DNA of 51,714 bases from Thiobacillus sp. (GTDB lineage: Bacteria > Pseudomonadota > Gammaproteobacteria > Burkholderiales > Thiobacillaceae). The notes beneath the pieces were generated by a model, which had not been told where the DNA came from, made no database searches, and saw only the letters and a program-made list of their open reading frames with translations. Positions 26,001 through 33,830 of the stretch are shown here, piece after piece; position 1 is the stretch's first letter; each line of letters starts with the position of its first letter. The stretch spans positions 1-51,714 of the forward strand of contig JADFDN010000003.1 of NCBI GenBank assembly GCA_018262815.1. The letters run 5' to 3'. Made by a program: the position numbers and the translations under genes.

Positions 26001-26368
26001 GCGAGGTCCCAGTCCCATATCCCTTCGCCGATGATGGCCAGCGCATGGGCCTGCTCATCTCCGGGAACGGACGTTTTGCGGCTCGAGCGCTCTGCCCTTT
26101 TTGTCGCGCCGGGATCGCGCCCCTCGGCCAGCAAGGCCCTGGCGGCGCGACGCAGGTTTCTTGCCTCGCCGAGCGAAATGTCCGGATAAACCCCCAGTGC
26201 CAGGGTTTTGCGCTTGCCGTCGTAACGGTAATCCAGTCTCCAGTAGCGCGAGCCGTCCGTCCGCACCAGCAGATACATGCCGCCGCCGTCCGCCAGCTTG
26301 AGCGGCTTGCCCGAAGGCTCGGTCTGACGGATGCGGCTTTCGGTGAGCGGGACTGAAACGCGGGCCAT
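23066..26368 (-). CDS. Integrase Arm-type DNA-binding domain fused to PAS-GAF-PAS-PAS-GGDEF-EAL
   Basis: The protein has 1100 residues from the ATG at 26368; an in-frame ATG at 26401 adds 11. Residues about 8-95 match the N-terminal Arm-type domain (DUF4102) of P4-like tyrosine integrases: [80 protein letters not shown]. There is no core-binding or catalytic integrase domain. The frame continues directly into PAS (about 108-225), GAF (245-400), two PAS (405-655), GGDEF (GGDEF near 743, RESD inhibitory site five residues before) and EAL ([57 protein letters not shown]). Both c-di-GMP activities look intact. The Arm domain suggests a DNA-bound or nucleoid-associated c-di-GMP enzyme, which is inference. 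No membrane segment is present. Confidence 0.93.
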   Translation of the reverse strand: MARVSVPLTESRIRQTEPSGKPLKLADGGGMYLLVRTDGSRYWRLDYRYDGKRKTLALGVYPDISLGEARNLRRAARALLAEGRDPGATKRAERSSRKTSVPGDEQAHALAIIGEGIWDWDLASGRVRHNAQWARLMGLNPRWHEHTWQKALARVYESEREKVMSEIQGCLHGKPAFDCEHRIRHADGSVLWVQNRGKVVERDDNGKPLRMVGSLREVTEQKQEALALQRRNLLLQAIAAVNQMLMADLSEQDLMARICEELVRDDLFRMAWIGLVDEGGKTVRPVAEAGFSRDALTPADTRCDDSSQGRGPTGTAIRMGTPVINNDTEINQRFAPWRERARAQGYRASASMPLRVNGRVVGVLNIFSHEAHTFGLEKVMLLEKLAADLGVAISHRASLAALRESEARFRMLLDASPEAIFGVDTQGLCTFVNPACLDMLGYTEAEMLGKSVHALIHHTHPDGQPYPKEHCHIRCSTLQGQSTHVDNEVHWRKDGSSFPVEYWSRPMYRNGELVGAVVNFVDITERRRAEKALRESEARFRAMAEHSADWIWSLDIQGRHTYSNQRGIANLGYSVDAFLAMDPTSLVHPDDLPLHHKTFMNAIATQEGWRNIVLRWRHRSGSYRMFESSASALFSETGQLIGFQGVDRDITERRQAEARIEFLAHHDVLTGLPNRVLLRDRFEQAVAMADRSRSHVAMLFLDLDNFKVVNDTLGHVAGDQLLLKAVTRLSRCTRESDTISRQGGDEFILLLHDIPDLETVERIASHILTHLAEPVEINGHVLNTSCSIGIAVYPEDGKDFDGLLQKADTAMYNAKDAGRNIYRFFDDKMNQQAQEHLLLQNRLSQALFRAEFYLHYQPQLEIASGRVTGMEALLRWNNPELGEVVPARFIAVAEDCGLIVPIGAWVMEEACRQAQGWRQAGWPDLTISVNLSALQFRRAGLIETVAGALERSGLPPHLLELELTESILLQDVENTLDTVRQLKALGVRLAIDDFGTGYSSLSYLKRIAVDRLKIDRSFVRDVNTDPDNAAIVRAVIQLAHSLRLDIIAEGVETQEQLAFLRREGCQGVQGYLFSRPLAPAALKAFLHEHVTPAGRTGSPA

Positions 26369-26496
26369 GACGGCTTGGATTGGATGTTGCGGTGGCGGCA
26401 TCCTACGCGCCGGCCAGGGGCGCGCATACCGTCAAAAAGGTCCGGGGCGGCTGGTACGAATGGCAGGAGCACGGGCCGCATGCGCATCGTTTCTGT

Positions 26497-26525
26497 CCGG
26501 CGGATTGGCCCCTGCAATCCGCCGG
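26497..26525. repeat. Perfect 11-bp inverted repeat
   Basis: CCGGCGGATTG (26497-26507) and CAATCCGCCGG (26515-26525) form a perfect 11-bp stem around a 7-base loop. It lies between two divergent genes, so a terminator is not expected. An operator, a REP-type element or a recombination-protein site are the alternatives. Confidence 0.6.
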
Positions 26526-26548
26526 GCGATCCGGATCGGTGCATTGCC

Positions 26549-26554
26549 TATACT
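26549..26554 (+). promoter_or_regulatory. Possible -10 element of the carbonic anhydrase gene
   Basis: TATACT sits in the only AT-rich patch upstream of the start at 26678. No convincing -35 hexamer lies 16-18 bases before it, so activator help or misassignment is possible. Confidence 0.25.
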
Positions 26555-26677
26555 GTTTTTACGCCGGGTGCCGGGCATCAGGGGGCAGGCAGACGGCGCC
26601 GCAGGTCGGCCGATGCCGCGCGGCCGTTCTTCCGCCTGGAATGGATCGCGGTCATGAAATTGGACAAGGAGGCCCCC

Positions 26678-27262
26678 ATGAGCTCAATCCAGAACGAAGT
26701 CCTGGCTGCCAACCAGACCTATGTGTCCGGCTTCGGCGACAAGGGCAAGCTGCCGATGCCTCCGGGCCGGCATTTTGCCATCCTGACCTGCATGGATGCC
26801 CGCCTCGACCCGGCCAAGTATGCCGGCCTCGCCGAGGGCGACGCCCATGTCATCCGCAACGCCGGCGGTCGTGCCAGCGACGACGCCATCCGTTCGCTGG
26901 TCATTTCCTACAAGCTGCTCGGTACCCGGGAGTGGTTCGTCATCCACCACACCGACTGCGGCATGGAAACCTTTACCGACGACGTGATGCGCAAGCTGCT
27001 GCGCAGCAGCCTCAAGACCGCCAGCGTGGATGCATCCGGCTGGCACGACGCGGGCGGTGGCGGAGGCTCAGCCGAGGGCGAGCACATCAGCTGGCTCACC
27101 ATCGCCAACCAGGAGCAGAGCGTGGTCGAGGATGTGCAGCGCATCCGCGCCCATCCGCTGGTGCCCCGCACCATCCCGATCTACGGCTACATCTATGACG
27201 TGAAGAGCGGCAAGCTGATCGAGGTGCCGGAAGCCAGCCGGGCGGGACAAGCCGAATCGTGA
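26678..27262 (+). CDS. Beta-class carbonic anhydrase
   Basis: The 194-residue protein interconverts CO2 and bicarbonate with a zinc ion. The ligands are visible: C38 in [10 protein letters not shown], with the D40-R42 dyad, and H91 and C94 in [23 protein letters not shown] and [15 protein letters not shown] are typical of the compact beta class. A glycine-rich insert ([13 protein letters not shown]) follows the zinc site. AAGGAGG five bases before the ATG at 26678 decides the start over the ATG at 26654. In an autotrophic sulfur oxidiser it would supply bicarbonate or CO2 for carbon fixation, which is inference. The gene appears monocistronic. Confidence 0.92.
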   Translation: MSSIQNEVLAANQTYVSGFGDKGKLPMPPGRHFAILTCMDARLDPAKYAGLAEGDAHVIRNAGGRASDDAIRSLVISYKLLGTREWFVIHHTDCGMETFTDDVMRKLLRSSLKTASVDASGWHDAGGGGGSAEGEHISWLTIANQEQSVVEDVQRIRAHPLVPRTIPIYGYIYDVKSGKLIEVPEASRAGQAES

Positions 27263-27729
27263 ACCGAACCGGGCTGGAGAAGCCGTCGCACTTTCAGCCC
27301 CGGCCTTCCTGAGCGCGGCACGCCTCGGGCATGCTCGCCGCGGCCCTCGTTTGCCCGCGCATGCCTTCGCGCAGGCGGGCGTCGACCGGGTGCGTCCGCC
27401 TGCCGCCCACGCTGTCGATGCCGACCGGCTAAGCAGCCTTCATGGAAATCCTGCTTTCGGCAGGGATGCCTGCCGCCCCACCTCAGGCTGCGCCCGCACC
27501 GTGGCCACGCCCGGCTCGCATGTCTCATCCGGCTTGATGTTTTCCCGGCTGCGCACAGCGCCCACCCCAGCCCGCAATAGAAATCGCCACCCAGGGTGTC
27601 CATGACGTGCTGCACCCGCTTCCCTGGAGGAAAGCGGGTAGAGGAAACCGCGGAAGCGTTTATCCTGTTGCACAGTCTGGCCGGATAGCCCGGCTCACAT
27701 TCAACCACCCTGCAAGCCAAACGAAACAC
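27263..27729. other. Gene-free region with a hairpin
   Basis: This 467-base gap follows the carbonic anhydrase. Just after the stop, GGGCTG and CAGCCC could pair as a weak terminator. At 27614-27639, ACCCGCTT and AAGCGGGT form a perfect 8-bp stem upstream of the MscS gene. Short open frames on both strands look like chance; no family was recognised. Confidence 0.5.
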
Positions 27730-28827
27730 ATGAATGATCTGGTAGAACAATTCGGTCTCGACGTCCTCGCCGCGTCCTGGCTGCCCCAGGTGCTGGCGGT
27801 GATCGCCGGCGTCATCGTCATCAACGTCGGTGCACATTACCTGCTGCGTCATATCGAAAAGCTCGTCGGGCGCACCGCGGCGATCTGGGACGACGCCCTG
27901 GTCAGGGCCAGCCGCAAACCGCTGACGCTCATCCTGTGGGTGCTGGGCGCGGCCTTCACCCTCCGCATCGTGCATCAGCACAGCGGCACGCCCGTTTCCG
28001 ATTGGGTCGGCCCCACCCGCGACACGCTCATCATCGTCGCGTTCGCCTGGTTCCTGTGGCGCCTGATCGGCAACGCCGCGCATAGCATCCTGGCGCACAG
28101 CGCGGAAACCGGCAAACCGGTCGACCGCACCACGGTCGAGGCGATGTCCAGGCTGGGACGCGTCACCGTCGTTGTTCTCGCTGTCCTGGTCATCCTGCAA
28201 AACCTGGGATTCAGCATCTCCGGCGTGCTCGCCTTCGGCGGCATCGGCGGCATCGCGGTGGGTTTCGCCGCCAAGGACATGCTGGCCAACTTCTTCGGTG
28301 GGCTTACCATCTACATGGACCGCCCGTTCGTGGTGGGCGAATGGATCCGCTCGCCGGACAAGGAAATCGAGGGCACGGTGGAATACATCGGCTGGCGCCA
28401 CACCCGGGTGCGCGCCTTCAACAAGAATCCGATCTACGTCCCGAACGCGCTGTTCACCACTATCGTGGTGGAAAACCCTACCCGCATGACCAACCGGCGC
28501 ATCAAGGAAACCATCGGTATCCGCTACCAGGATCTCGACAAGATGGCGGCCATCGTCGCCGACGTGAAGGCCATGCTGCAATCCCACCCCGAGATCGACA
28601 CCGGCGCCACCCTGATCGTCAATTTCAACCAGTTCGCCGCGTCGTCGCTGGACTTCTTCATCTATACCTTCACCAAAACCGTCCAGTGGGTGCATTACCA
28701 CGAGGTCAAGCAGGATGTGCTGCTGAAAATCGCGGACATCATCCAGGCCCACGGGGCGGAGATCGCCTTCCCGACCCGTACCCTGCATATCGAGGCGGAC
28801 AGCGGCGAGGTGCAGGCGGCCGGCTAG
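27730..28827 (+). CDS. MscS-family mechanosensitive channel
   Basis: The 365-residue protein has membrane helices at about 18-40, 65-85 and 95-115 and a pore-lining helix in [20 protein letters not shown] and [18 protein letters not shown], the small-residue-rich TM3 of MscS. The cytoplasmic beta domain ([37 protein letters not shown]-like [19 protein letters not shown]) follows. It is slightly longer than E. coli MscS (286) and resembles the YnaI/YbdG size class with extra N-terminal helices. It releases solutes on hypo-osmotic shock. The ATG at 27730 has weak upstream pairing. It is not clearly in an operon. Confidence 0.92.
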   Translation: MNDLVEQFGLDVLAASWLPQVLAVIAGVIVINVGAHYLLRHIEKLVGRTAAIWDDALVRASRKPLTLILWVLGAAFTLRIVHQHSGTPVSDWVGPTRDTLIIVAFAWFLWRLIGNAAHSILAHSAETGKPVDRTTVEAMSRLGRVTVVVLAVLVILQNLGFSISGVLAFGGIGGIAVGFAAKDMLANFFGGLTIYMDRPFVVGEWIRSPDKEIEGTVEYIGWRHTRVRAFNKNPIYVPNALFTTIVVENPTRMTNRRIKETIGIRYQDLDKMAAIVADVKAMLQSHPEIDTGATLIVNFNQFAASSLDFFIYTFTKTVQWVHYHEVKQDVLLKIADIIQAHGAEIAFPTRTLHIEADSGEVQAAG

Positions 28828-29168
28828 CGCTGTTCGAGGCGGTTCGGCGACAGCCCGGCCCCGCCGAAAATCAGAACTGCTTGTCGGAAATATGTCCGGA
28901 AGAGCGGCACACGCTCCGCTGCAGCCCAGTCCTGCCGCGGCCCCGCCTCGCCTGCCTTGCCAAGGCAGGCCATGCCCCCCATACTGGCCCGACGAATCGA
29001 TCTTTTGGTCAGTCTCCTCTGCCCTCGCGGGTACCTTGTCGGCTTTCCTCATTGGCAATCATGTCGCGCATCCCCGGCGCGGCTGCCGCAGCCCCACTGC
29101 GATCTTTCGCACATCGACCCACGCCGGCGCAGCCTGTTGCGCAATCGGCCCACATGAGGAATCAGACC
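28828..29168. other. Gene-free region upstream of infA with a perfect hairpin
   Basis: This 341-base gap holds a 10-bp perfect stem at 28950-28970 (GCCTGCCTTG, C, CAAGGCAGGC) without a following T-run, then the leader of the IF-1 gene. No coding frame was recognised. Confidence 0.5.
28950..28970. repeat. Perfect 10-bp palindrome between mscS and infA
   Basis: Arms GCCTGCCTTG and CAAGGCAGGC surround a single C. No U-tract follows on either strand. It may stabilise the end of the mscS transcript or be a repeat element. Confidence 0.5.
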
Positions 29169-29432
29169 ATGGCAAAAGAAGAACTTGTAGAAATGGAAGG
29201 CGTCGTCAACGAAGTGCTGCCGCAAACCCGCTTTCGCGTCACCCTGGACAACGGTTTCGAGATCACCGCCTACGCCTCCGGCAAGATGCGCAAGCACCGC
29301 ATCCGCATCCTGGCCGGCGACAAGGTCACCATCGAAATGTCGCCCTACGACCTCACCAAGGGCCGCATCAACTTCCGCCACAAGGACGCCAACGCCCAGC
29401 CGCGGCCGGCCGTTCAGCGGCGCTACAATTGA
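29169..29432 (+). CDS. infA: Translation initiation factor IF-1
   Basis: The 87-residue protein starts [20 protein letters not shown] and has the S1-like OB fold [40 protein letters not shown] and [13 protein letters not shown]-1 blocks the ribosomal A site during initiation. It is longer than the 72-residue E. coli protein because of a C-terminal tail ([14 protein letters not shown]); betaproteobacteria often carry a second infA copy like this. GAGGA lies upstream of the ATG. It is isolated from ribosomal protein genes here, which supports a second copy. Confidence 0.93.
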   Translation: MAKEELVEMEGVVNEVLPQTRFRVTLDNGFEITAYASGKMRKHRIRILAGDKVTIEMSPYDLTKGRINFRHKDANAQPRPAVQRRYN

Positions 29433-29600
29433 TCGGGACTCCCGCCTCCTGAATTGATGGACTAGCCGGCGTGGTCAGAAAATACCCGGACGGTTCATGA
29501 AACTATTGCGGTTTCCTTCTCCCTAAGATGCAGGACTGGAACCCCCGACCGGCCGCTCTGCCCTGCAGCGTGCGTTGCGTCGCCCCTTGGGCAACGTCGC

Positions 29601-29618
29601 GCCGGTTGAGAAACCGGC
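29601..29618 (+). promoter_or_regulatory. Stem with GAGA tetraloop in the soxY leader
   Basis: GCCGGTT and AACCGGC pair around GAGA, a GNRA tetraloop, 60 bases upstream of soxY. A second 6-bp stem (CGTTGC with GCAACG) lies just before it. These would be stable structures in the soxYZ leader RNA. A stabilising or regulatory role is inference. Confidence 0.35.
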
Positions 29619-29678
29619 ACGGATGTTCGGGGATCCAGAGAATCGTGATGTACCGGCAACCCAGAGGAGATATGCCCC

Positions 29679-30146
29679 ATGAATGCACTTCGTAGAAACG
29701 TACTGAAAGGCGCTGCTGGCGCGGGCGCCGTGGCGGTTGCCGTGGCAGCCGGCCTGCTCAAGCCCACCCAGGCGCTGGCCGCCTGGAACAAGTCCGCCTT
29801 CGAGGCCAAGAACGTCAACGACGCGATGAAGGGCATCGGTGCCGCCAGCCCGTCCGACAGCAAGGACATCACCATCAAGGCTCCCGACATCGCCGAGAAC
29901 GGCGCGGTCGTTCCGGTCGAAGTGACCAGCGGCATCGCCGGCATCACCAGCATCGCCATCCTGGCCGAGAAGAACGCCCAGCCCCTGGTCGGCACCTTCG
30001 ACCTGTCCGGCGGCGCCCAGGGCTTCATTTCCACCCGCATCAAGATGGGCTCGACCTCGCTGGTCCGTGCCGTCGTCAATGCCGGCGGCAAGTCCTACAC
30101 GGCGGCCAAGGAAGTGAAGGTCACCATCGGCGGCTGCGGCGGCTGA
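29679..30146 (+). CDS. soxY: Thiosulfate-oxidation carrier protein SoxY
   Basis: The 155-residue protein has a Tat signal (MNALRRNVLKGAAGAGAVAV, cleaved near QALA/AWNKS) and ends in the canonical carrier motif GGCGG, with C153 as the residue that carries the sulfur intermediate as a cysteine-S adduct. The mature body (AMKGIGAASPSDSKDITIKA, VTSGIAGITSIAILAEKNAQ) is typical SoxY. It acts in the periplasm as a heterodimer with SoxZ in the Sox pathway, accepting thiosulfate from SoxXA and presenting it to SoxB and others. GAGGAG precedes the ATG. Only soxYZ is present in this window; soxXAB must lie elsewhere if the pathway is complete. Confidence 0.96.
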   Translation: MNALRRNVLKGAAGAGAVAVAVAAGLLKPTQALAAWNKSAFEAKNVNDAMKGIGAASPSDSKDITIKAPDIAENGAVVPVEVTSGIAGITSIAILAEKNAQPLVGTFDLSGGAQGFISTRIKMGSTSLVRAVVNAGGKSYTAAKEVKVTIGGCGG

Positions 30147-30194
30147 TCCGCCCCCACGCGCCCCCACGTTCAATATTCAGGAAAGGAAAGCCAA

Positions 30195-30509
30195 ATGGCC
30201 CAACCCATGCGTATCCGTGCCACCATGGCAGGCGACGTCGCCGACGTCAAAGTGTTGATGAACCACCCGATGGAAACCGGAACCCGCAAAGATGCGAAGA
30301 CCGGCCAGCTGGTCCCCGCCCACTTCATTCAGGAAGTGACCGCCACGGTCAACGGCGCGCCCGTGCTGAACGCCAACATCGGCGGTGCGGTGTCGAAGAA
30401 CCCCTACCTCGGCTTCAAGGTCAAGGGCCCCAAGGCCGGCGACAAGGTCGTCGTCAGCTGGGTCGACAACAAGGGCGACAAGAACAGCGCCGAAGCCACC
30501 ATCGGCTGA
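30195..30509 (+). CDS. soxZ: Sulfur oxidation protein SoxZ
   Basis: The 104-residue protein is the usual SoxZ length: MRIRATMAGDVADVKVLMNH, PMETGTRKDAKTGQLVPAHF, then FKVKGPKAGDKVVVSWVDNK. It has no signal peptide of its own and is exported with SoxY through the SoxY Tat signal. It lies 48 bases after soxY with AAGGAAAG before the ATG, and the unit ends at the strong terminator at 30531. Confidence 0.96.
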   Translation: MAQPMRIRATMAGDVADVKVLMNHPMETGTRKDAKTGQLVPAHFIQEVTATVNGAPVLNANIGGAVSKNPYLGFKVKGPKAGDKVVVSWVDNKGDKNSAEATIG

Positions 30510-30530
30510 GTTCGCAGTCTCGTAAGCAGG

Positions 30531-30558
30531 AAAAACCGGGTACCTCGTACCCGGTTTT
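30531..30558 (+). terminator. Rho-independent terminator of soxYZ
   Basis: Arms AAAACCGGGTAC and GTACCCGGTTTT around CTC form a 12-bp perfect stem that ends in TTTT, 21 bases after the soxZ stop codon. The symmetry would allow function in both directions. Confidence 0.9.
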
Positions 30559-30598
30559 GCGTTCTGGCACAGCCAAATCCAGGCGGCCCGATCGGAGA

Positions 30599-30628
30599 AT
30601 AAAAAAGGGCGGGATGGACACCCCGCCC
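30599..30628 (-). terminator. Rho-independent terminator of the minus-strand adhesin/TonB run
   Basis: GGGCGGG and CCCGCCC pair around a 7-8 base loop. On the minus strand the stem is followed by TTTTTTATT. It lies about 140 bases after the stop of the coiled-coil protein gene, so it closes the long minus-strand locus. Confidence 0.88.
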
Positions 30629-30768
30629 AGCCGTACTACCGGAGGAAAAATCGTTGCGCATGCGCTGCGCGCGGACAGCATGCATTCTGCACGCTGCAGA
30701 TGACCGTCTTCATCGTCTGGCGCGGCCCGGCCATGATCCGTTCGGGCCATGCCGCACCCGCATATCGA

Positions 30769-31404
30769 TCAGGGTTGCTCGGCTACACGGAGCTTTTCAC
30801 GCTCCAGCCTGTCGCGCCAGGCCTCCAGCAGGTTTTCCACTTCGACCTTTTTCAGGCCCGTGAAGGGTTCGGCCTGGGCCAGCGCATCCTGGCAGGTCTT
30901 GTCGCGATACTTGTCCATCATCTCGCGTCCCAGCCCATAGAGCTGGCCATTCTGGGTCTGGCATTGCTTCAGCTCCCGACGCGTGCCGGCCAGCTGGGCT
31001 TCGGACTGCTTTTTCGCCGACTCGGTCTGCGTCAGCGTTTGCGCTGTGGTTCGCTGCTGGACCTGGCTGTCGGCCAGCTGTTTTTCAGCCTCGGCCAGTT
31101 TCGTTTTCAGCGTGTCCAGTTCGCCCTGCACTGCCTGAATTTCACGCTCCAGCCGCGTGCGCGCGGCACGTTCACGCCTGGCCGCGACGCTGTCCGAGCG
31201 CAGCCGTTCCACCTCGCGCGCCAGCGTCTCCTTGTCGGCCAGCGCGGCGGCCTTGTCCTGCTCGGCTTGCGTGCGCGCCTGGTCGAGCTGCTGCATCTGC
31301 TGCTGCATGCGGCGCAGCATCTGCTTCTCGCGGCTTTCATTGGCCGCCCATGACGGTACGGCCATCGTGGCCGCCACCGAAAAAATCAGGATCGTTCGCA
31401 TCAT
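30769..31404 (-). CDS. Exported coiled-coil protein of unknown function
   Basis: The protein has 211 residues from the ATG at 31404, which overlaps the TAA of the ankyrin gene (TAATG). A signal peptide MMRTILIFSVAATMAVPSWA is followed by a long charged coiled-coil (about residues 25-150: EKQMLRRMQQQMQQLDQART, ALADKETLAREVERLRSD, EIQAVQGELDTLKTKLAEAE). A short globular end follows with MMDKYRDKTCQDALAQAEPF and VEVENLLEAWRDRLE. It would be periplasmic. As the last gene of the TPS/ExbB-ExbD-TonB run it may help link or scaffold the complex, which is inference. Confidence 0.8.
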   Translation of the reverse strand: MMRTILIFSVAATMAVPSWAANESREKQMLRRMQQQMQQLDQARTQAEQDKAAALADKETLAREVERLRSDSVAARRERAARTRLEREIQAVQGELDTLKTKLAEAEKQLADSQVQQRTTAQTLTQTESAKKQSEAQLAGTRRELKQCQTQNGQLYGLGREMMDKYRDKTCQDALAQAEPFTGLKKVEVENLLEAWRDRLEREKLRVAEQP

Positions 31405-32210
31405 TACAGACTCCCCACCGGCAACTGCCCTGGCGCCGCGCCCAGTTTGAGCAGCAGCCGCGCCATCTCCAGATCGCCGACCGAAAACGCCCACCACAGC
31501 GGCGGGTGAAATTTTTTGTCGCCCCAGTCGAGCGGCGCACCTGCGCGCACCAGCGCCCGAGCGGCGGCATACTGGCCGTTCGCCGCCGCCACCGCGAGCG
31601 GCGGCAGCCCCTCGCGATTGAACAGCCGCCAATCCGGCCGCGCATGGGCCAGCGCATCGATCACCGCAGGATGCCCCATCAACGCCGCCGCGTGCATCGG
31701 CGTATCGCCGTCGTCGCTCTTGCGGTCCGGATCGGCACCCAAGCGCAGCAGCATCTCGACCAGGCGTACATTGCCGTTCTTCGCAGCCAGCCCCAGCGGC
31801 GTGTAGCCGCGCCCCTTGATGTTGGTCACGGCGCCTGCATCGAGCAGGATCTGGGCGAGCTCCAGGTTGTCCTGGCGCACCGCCTCGACGAGCGGCACGT
31901 CGCGCCAGTAGTCGCCGATGTTCGGGCTGGCGCCCTGCTTCAACAGCGCGCGCACTGCATCGATGTCGCCGCGCCGCGCGGCGTCCATCAGCTTCGCCTC
32001 GCCGCCCGATTGTTCTTTCGGCAAGGTGAAATTGCCATCGGCAGCGATCGCTGCGAAACGCTCGGGCGGCGGCCGCAGACGCGCTTCGCGCGGGGGACGT
32101 TCGTCGGATTCCCGCACCAGCCAGCCCAGCTCGCTATCGCCCAGCGGCTGGGCGGCGCAGACAGCCGGCGCCAGCGCGAACACCAGCAGAACGACTTTAG
32201 AACTTGGCAT
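31404..32210 (-). CDS. Exported ankyrin-repeat protein
   Basis: The 268-residue protein has a signal peptide (MPSSKVVLLVFALAPAVCAA) and about six ankyrin repeats from residue 70: KLMDAARRGDIDAVRALLKQ, PLVEAVRQDNLELAQILLDA, PLGLAAKNGNVRLVEMLLRL, PMHAAALMGHPAVIDALAHA, PLAVAAANGQYAAARALVRA and WWAFSVGDLEMARLLLKLGA. Ankyrin stacks bind other proteins. The signal puts it in the periplasm, where it could contact the porin, TonB or the coiled-coil protein made by its neighbours. It overlaps the porin stop by 14 bases and the next gene by one base, so the genes are translationally coupled. Confidence 0.88.
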   Translation of the reverse strand: MPSSKVVLLVFALAPAVCAAQPLGDSELGWLVRESDERPPREARLRPPPERFAAIAADGNFTLPKEQSGGEAKLMDAARRGDIDAVRALLKQGASPNIGDYWRDVPLVEAVRQDNLELAQILLDAGAVTNIKGRGYTPLGLAAKNGNVRLVEMLLRLGADPDRKSDDGDTPMHAAALMGHPAVIDALAHARPDWRLFNREGLPPLAVAAANGQYAAARALVRAGAPLDWGDKKFHPPLWWAFSVGDLEMARLLLKLGAAPGQLPVGSL

Positions 32211-33795
32211 TGAGGTCGAGCTGGAACACGTCGATCGAAAGCGGCAGGCCGCTGATTTCGTCGGACGACATCCAGCGCGCCGACAGCCAGGTGTTCTTGT
32301 ACAGCGCGTAGGAGCCGCCGATCATGAAGCCCTTGGCATTGGTGCCGCCGAGATGGAAGTCCGAATCGGTGAAGGCGTCGAGCACCGCATCGCGTTCGAC
32401 GTAGCGGTAGCCGACGAAGGCCTGCCATTCGTGGTCGTCGATGTAGTTGAATTTCGGATGTCCGACGGTCAGCTTGACCTGGTAGCCGTCGGTCTCCGGC
32501 TCGATGTTCTGCCCGGTACGCGCCAGGATAGCGTCCTGGTCGAAGCCGACGTTGCGCGCCCAGTCGAAGCTGCCGATGATGTGAATGGGGAAGAATTCGG
32601 CGAAGTCGGCGACCAGGGTCAGGTTGGCGATGCGGTAGTCGGGCGACAGGCCGTAAACCGGGTCGTCCTGCGTCCCGTTGTTATTCGCGTCGGTATCCAT
32701 CACGAACAGGGAGTTGCCCTTCTGGCGGAATTGCGGTGCGGCGAGATCGTACAGGCCCGTCGTCGTCGGCGTGGGGTTCAGTACGGCCGCCACGTTGCGG
32801 TACTGGTAGTAGCCTGCGCCGAGCTTGAAGCGTGCGCGTGTTGTCGGTGCCCATTCGAGTCCGGCCTGGGCCGCATAGAGCCACTTGTCCCGCGCTGCGA
32901 CGCCCGCCTTTTCCTCGATCTCCTGGAGCGGGAATGCGCCCGCGGTAATGAAAGGCTTGAACACGCGCTGCGGCTCCTGTGCGCCCGGCGCATAGCTCAC
33001 CGCGGCCCCCTCGAAGTTGAGGTCGTCGTCCCACACCAGGTCGGTGGAGAAGAAGGGATTGGGAATGCGTCCGCCCCACAGCGTGAGGTCGTCCACCGGC
33101 CGCAGCTTGAGGAAGGCGCGGTCGAGCACCAGGTTGTATTTGTTGTCGTAATTGCCGAGCGTCTGGTTGGTCGAGACCGGGTCGGACGTGTTGCCGGTGG
33201 TGATGCGGATGCCAGCGTCGACGCCACCGGCGACGTTGGCGTTCAGCCCCAGGCGCAGCCGGACGCGTCCGCGATGGCGGTCTTCCAGCGTGTTGCTGAC
33301 GTTCTGTCCGATGGCCTGGAATACCGTTTCCGGGGCATTGCTGTCGGCGAAGAAGTCACCCTGGTAACGCAGCCGGATGTCCCCCTCCCACTTCAGGCGG
33401 TCGAGCCATTCCGGCACCGCGTTGACGTCGCCCCAGCGTTCCAGCTTGGCCTGCGCCACCACTTCCTGCCGCACCTGCTCGCGGATTTCGCGCTTGACGT
33501 GCTCGGGCACGTAGACCACGCGCACCACGTCCTTGCCTGGCTCGGTCTTGCCGGCTTCCGCCTCGGCAGCCCGGGCCTGTGCGGTCTTCTCGGCGGCCTG
33601 CTGCTGCGCCTTCTTCAGCATCGCGTCGGCCGCTTCCTGCTTCAGCACGCCCTGTTCCACCAGCAGCTGGATCAGGCTCAGCGTGGTTTCGTGCAGCATC
33701 TCGACTTTCGCACGTTCGTCGTCCGGCGCCGCCCACGCGCTGCCCGAACACGCCGCCGCCACCGCCAGCGCCAACCATTTCTTTCGTATCGTCAT
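32197..33795 (-). CDS. Putative outer-membrane porin with N-terminal coiled-coil
   Basis: The protein has 532 residues from the ATG at 33795, 35 bases after tonB. The signal peptide is MTIRKKWLALAVAAACSGSA with cleavage near WA/APDD. A helical region follows (about 25-120: TTLSLIQLLVEQGVLKQEAA, MLKKAQQQAAEKTAQARA), then a beta-barrel starting at KWEGDIRLRYQGDFF and ending in IDVFQLDLNAKF with terminal Phe. Asp/Asn-rich loops (MDTDANNNGTQDD) resemble calcium-binding loops. This fits the 'putative porin' family found beside ExbB-ExbD-TonB genes. The substrate is unknown. In this locus it could let the TPS exoprotein anchor, or import what the exoprotein binds. Confidence 0.87.
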   Translation of the reverse strand: MTIRKKWLALAVAAACSGSAWAAPDDERAKVEMLHETTLSLIQLLVEQGVLKQEAADAMLKKAQQQAAEKTAQARAAEAEAGKTEPGKDVVRVVYVPEHVKREIREQVRQEVVAQAKLERWGDVNAVPEWLDRLKWEGDIRLRYQGDFFADSNAPETVFQAIGQNVSNTLEDRHRGRVRLRLGLNANVAGGVDAGIRITTGNTSDPVSTNQTLGNYDNKYNLVLDRAFLKLRPVDDLTLWGGRIPNPFFSTDLVWDDDLNFEGAAVSYAPGAQEPQRVFKPFITAGAFPLQEIEEKAGVAARDKWLYAAQAGLEWAPTTRARFKLGAGYYQYRNVAAVLNPTPTTTGLYDLAAPQFRQKGNSLFVMDTDANNNGTQDDPVYGLSPDYRIANLTLVADFAEFFPIHIIGSFDWARNVGFDQDAILARTGQNIEPETDGYQVKLTVGHPKFNYIDDHEWQAFVGYRYVERDAVLDAFTDSDFHLGGTNAKGFMIGGSYALYKNTWLSARWMSSDEISGLPLSIDVFQLDLNAKF

Positions 33796-33830
33796 ACCCG
33801 TTCTCTTGATCGTTCTCGGCTTGTTCACAC

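Larger units (their letters stand above)
26369..26677. other. Divergent intergenic region between Arm-GGDEF-EAL and carbonic anhydrase genes
   Basis: This 309-base region lies between divergently transcribed genes. It contains the strong hairpin at 26497-26525 and, 23 bases further, TATACT (26549-26554), which is a fair -10 element toward the carbonic anhydrase but lacks a clear -35. No tRNA gene or direct repeat suggesting an integrase attachment site was seen. Confidence 0.5.

Noticed and set aside
26369-26677. Integrase attachment site or remains of a genomic island next to the Arm domain
   Set aside because: No tRNA end, direct repeat, or other phage or island gene is visible nearby, and the Arm domain is part of a sensory protein.
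28950-28970. Rho-independent terminator of mscS
   Set aside because: The stem is perfect but no T-run follows on either strand, so it is listed only as a palindrome.
27193-29058. 621-codon minus-strand open frame spanning the MscS gene
   Set aside because: Covers a clear MscS gene and a gap on the other strand; composition is that of a shadow frame.
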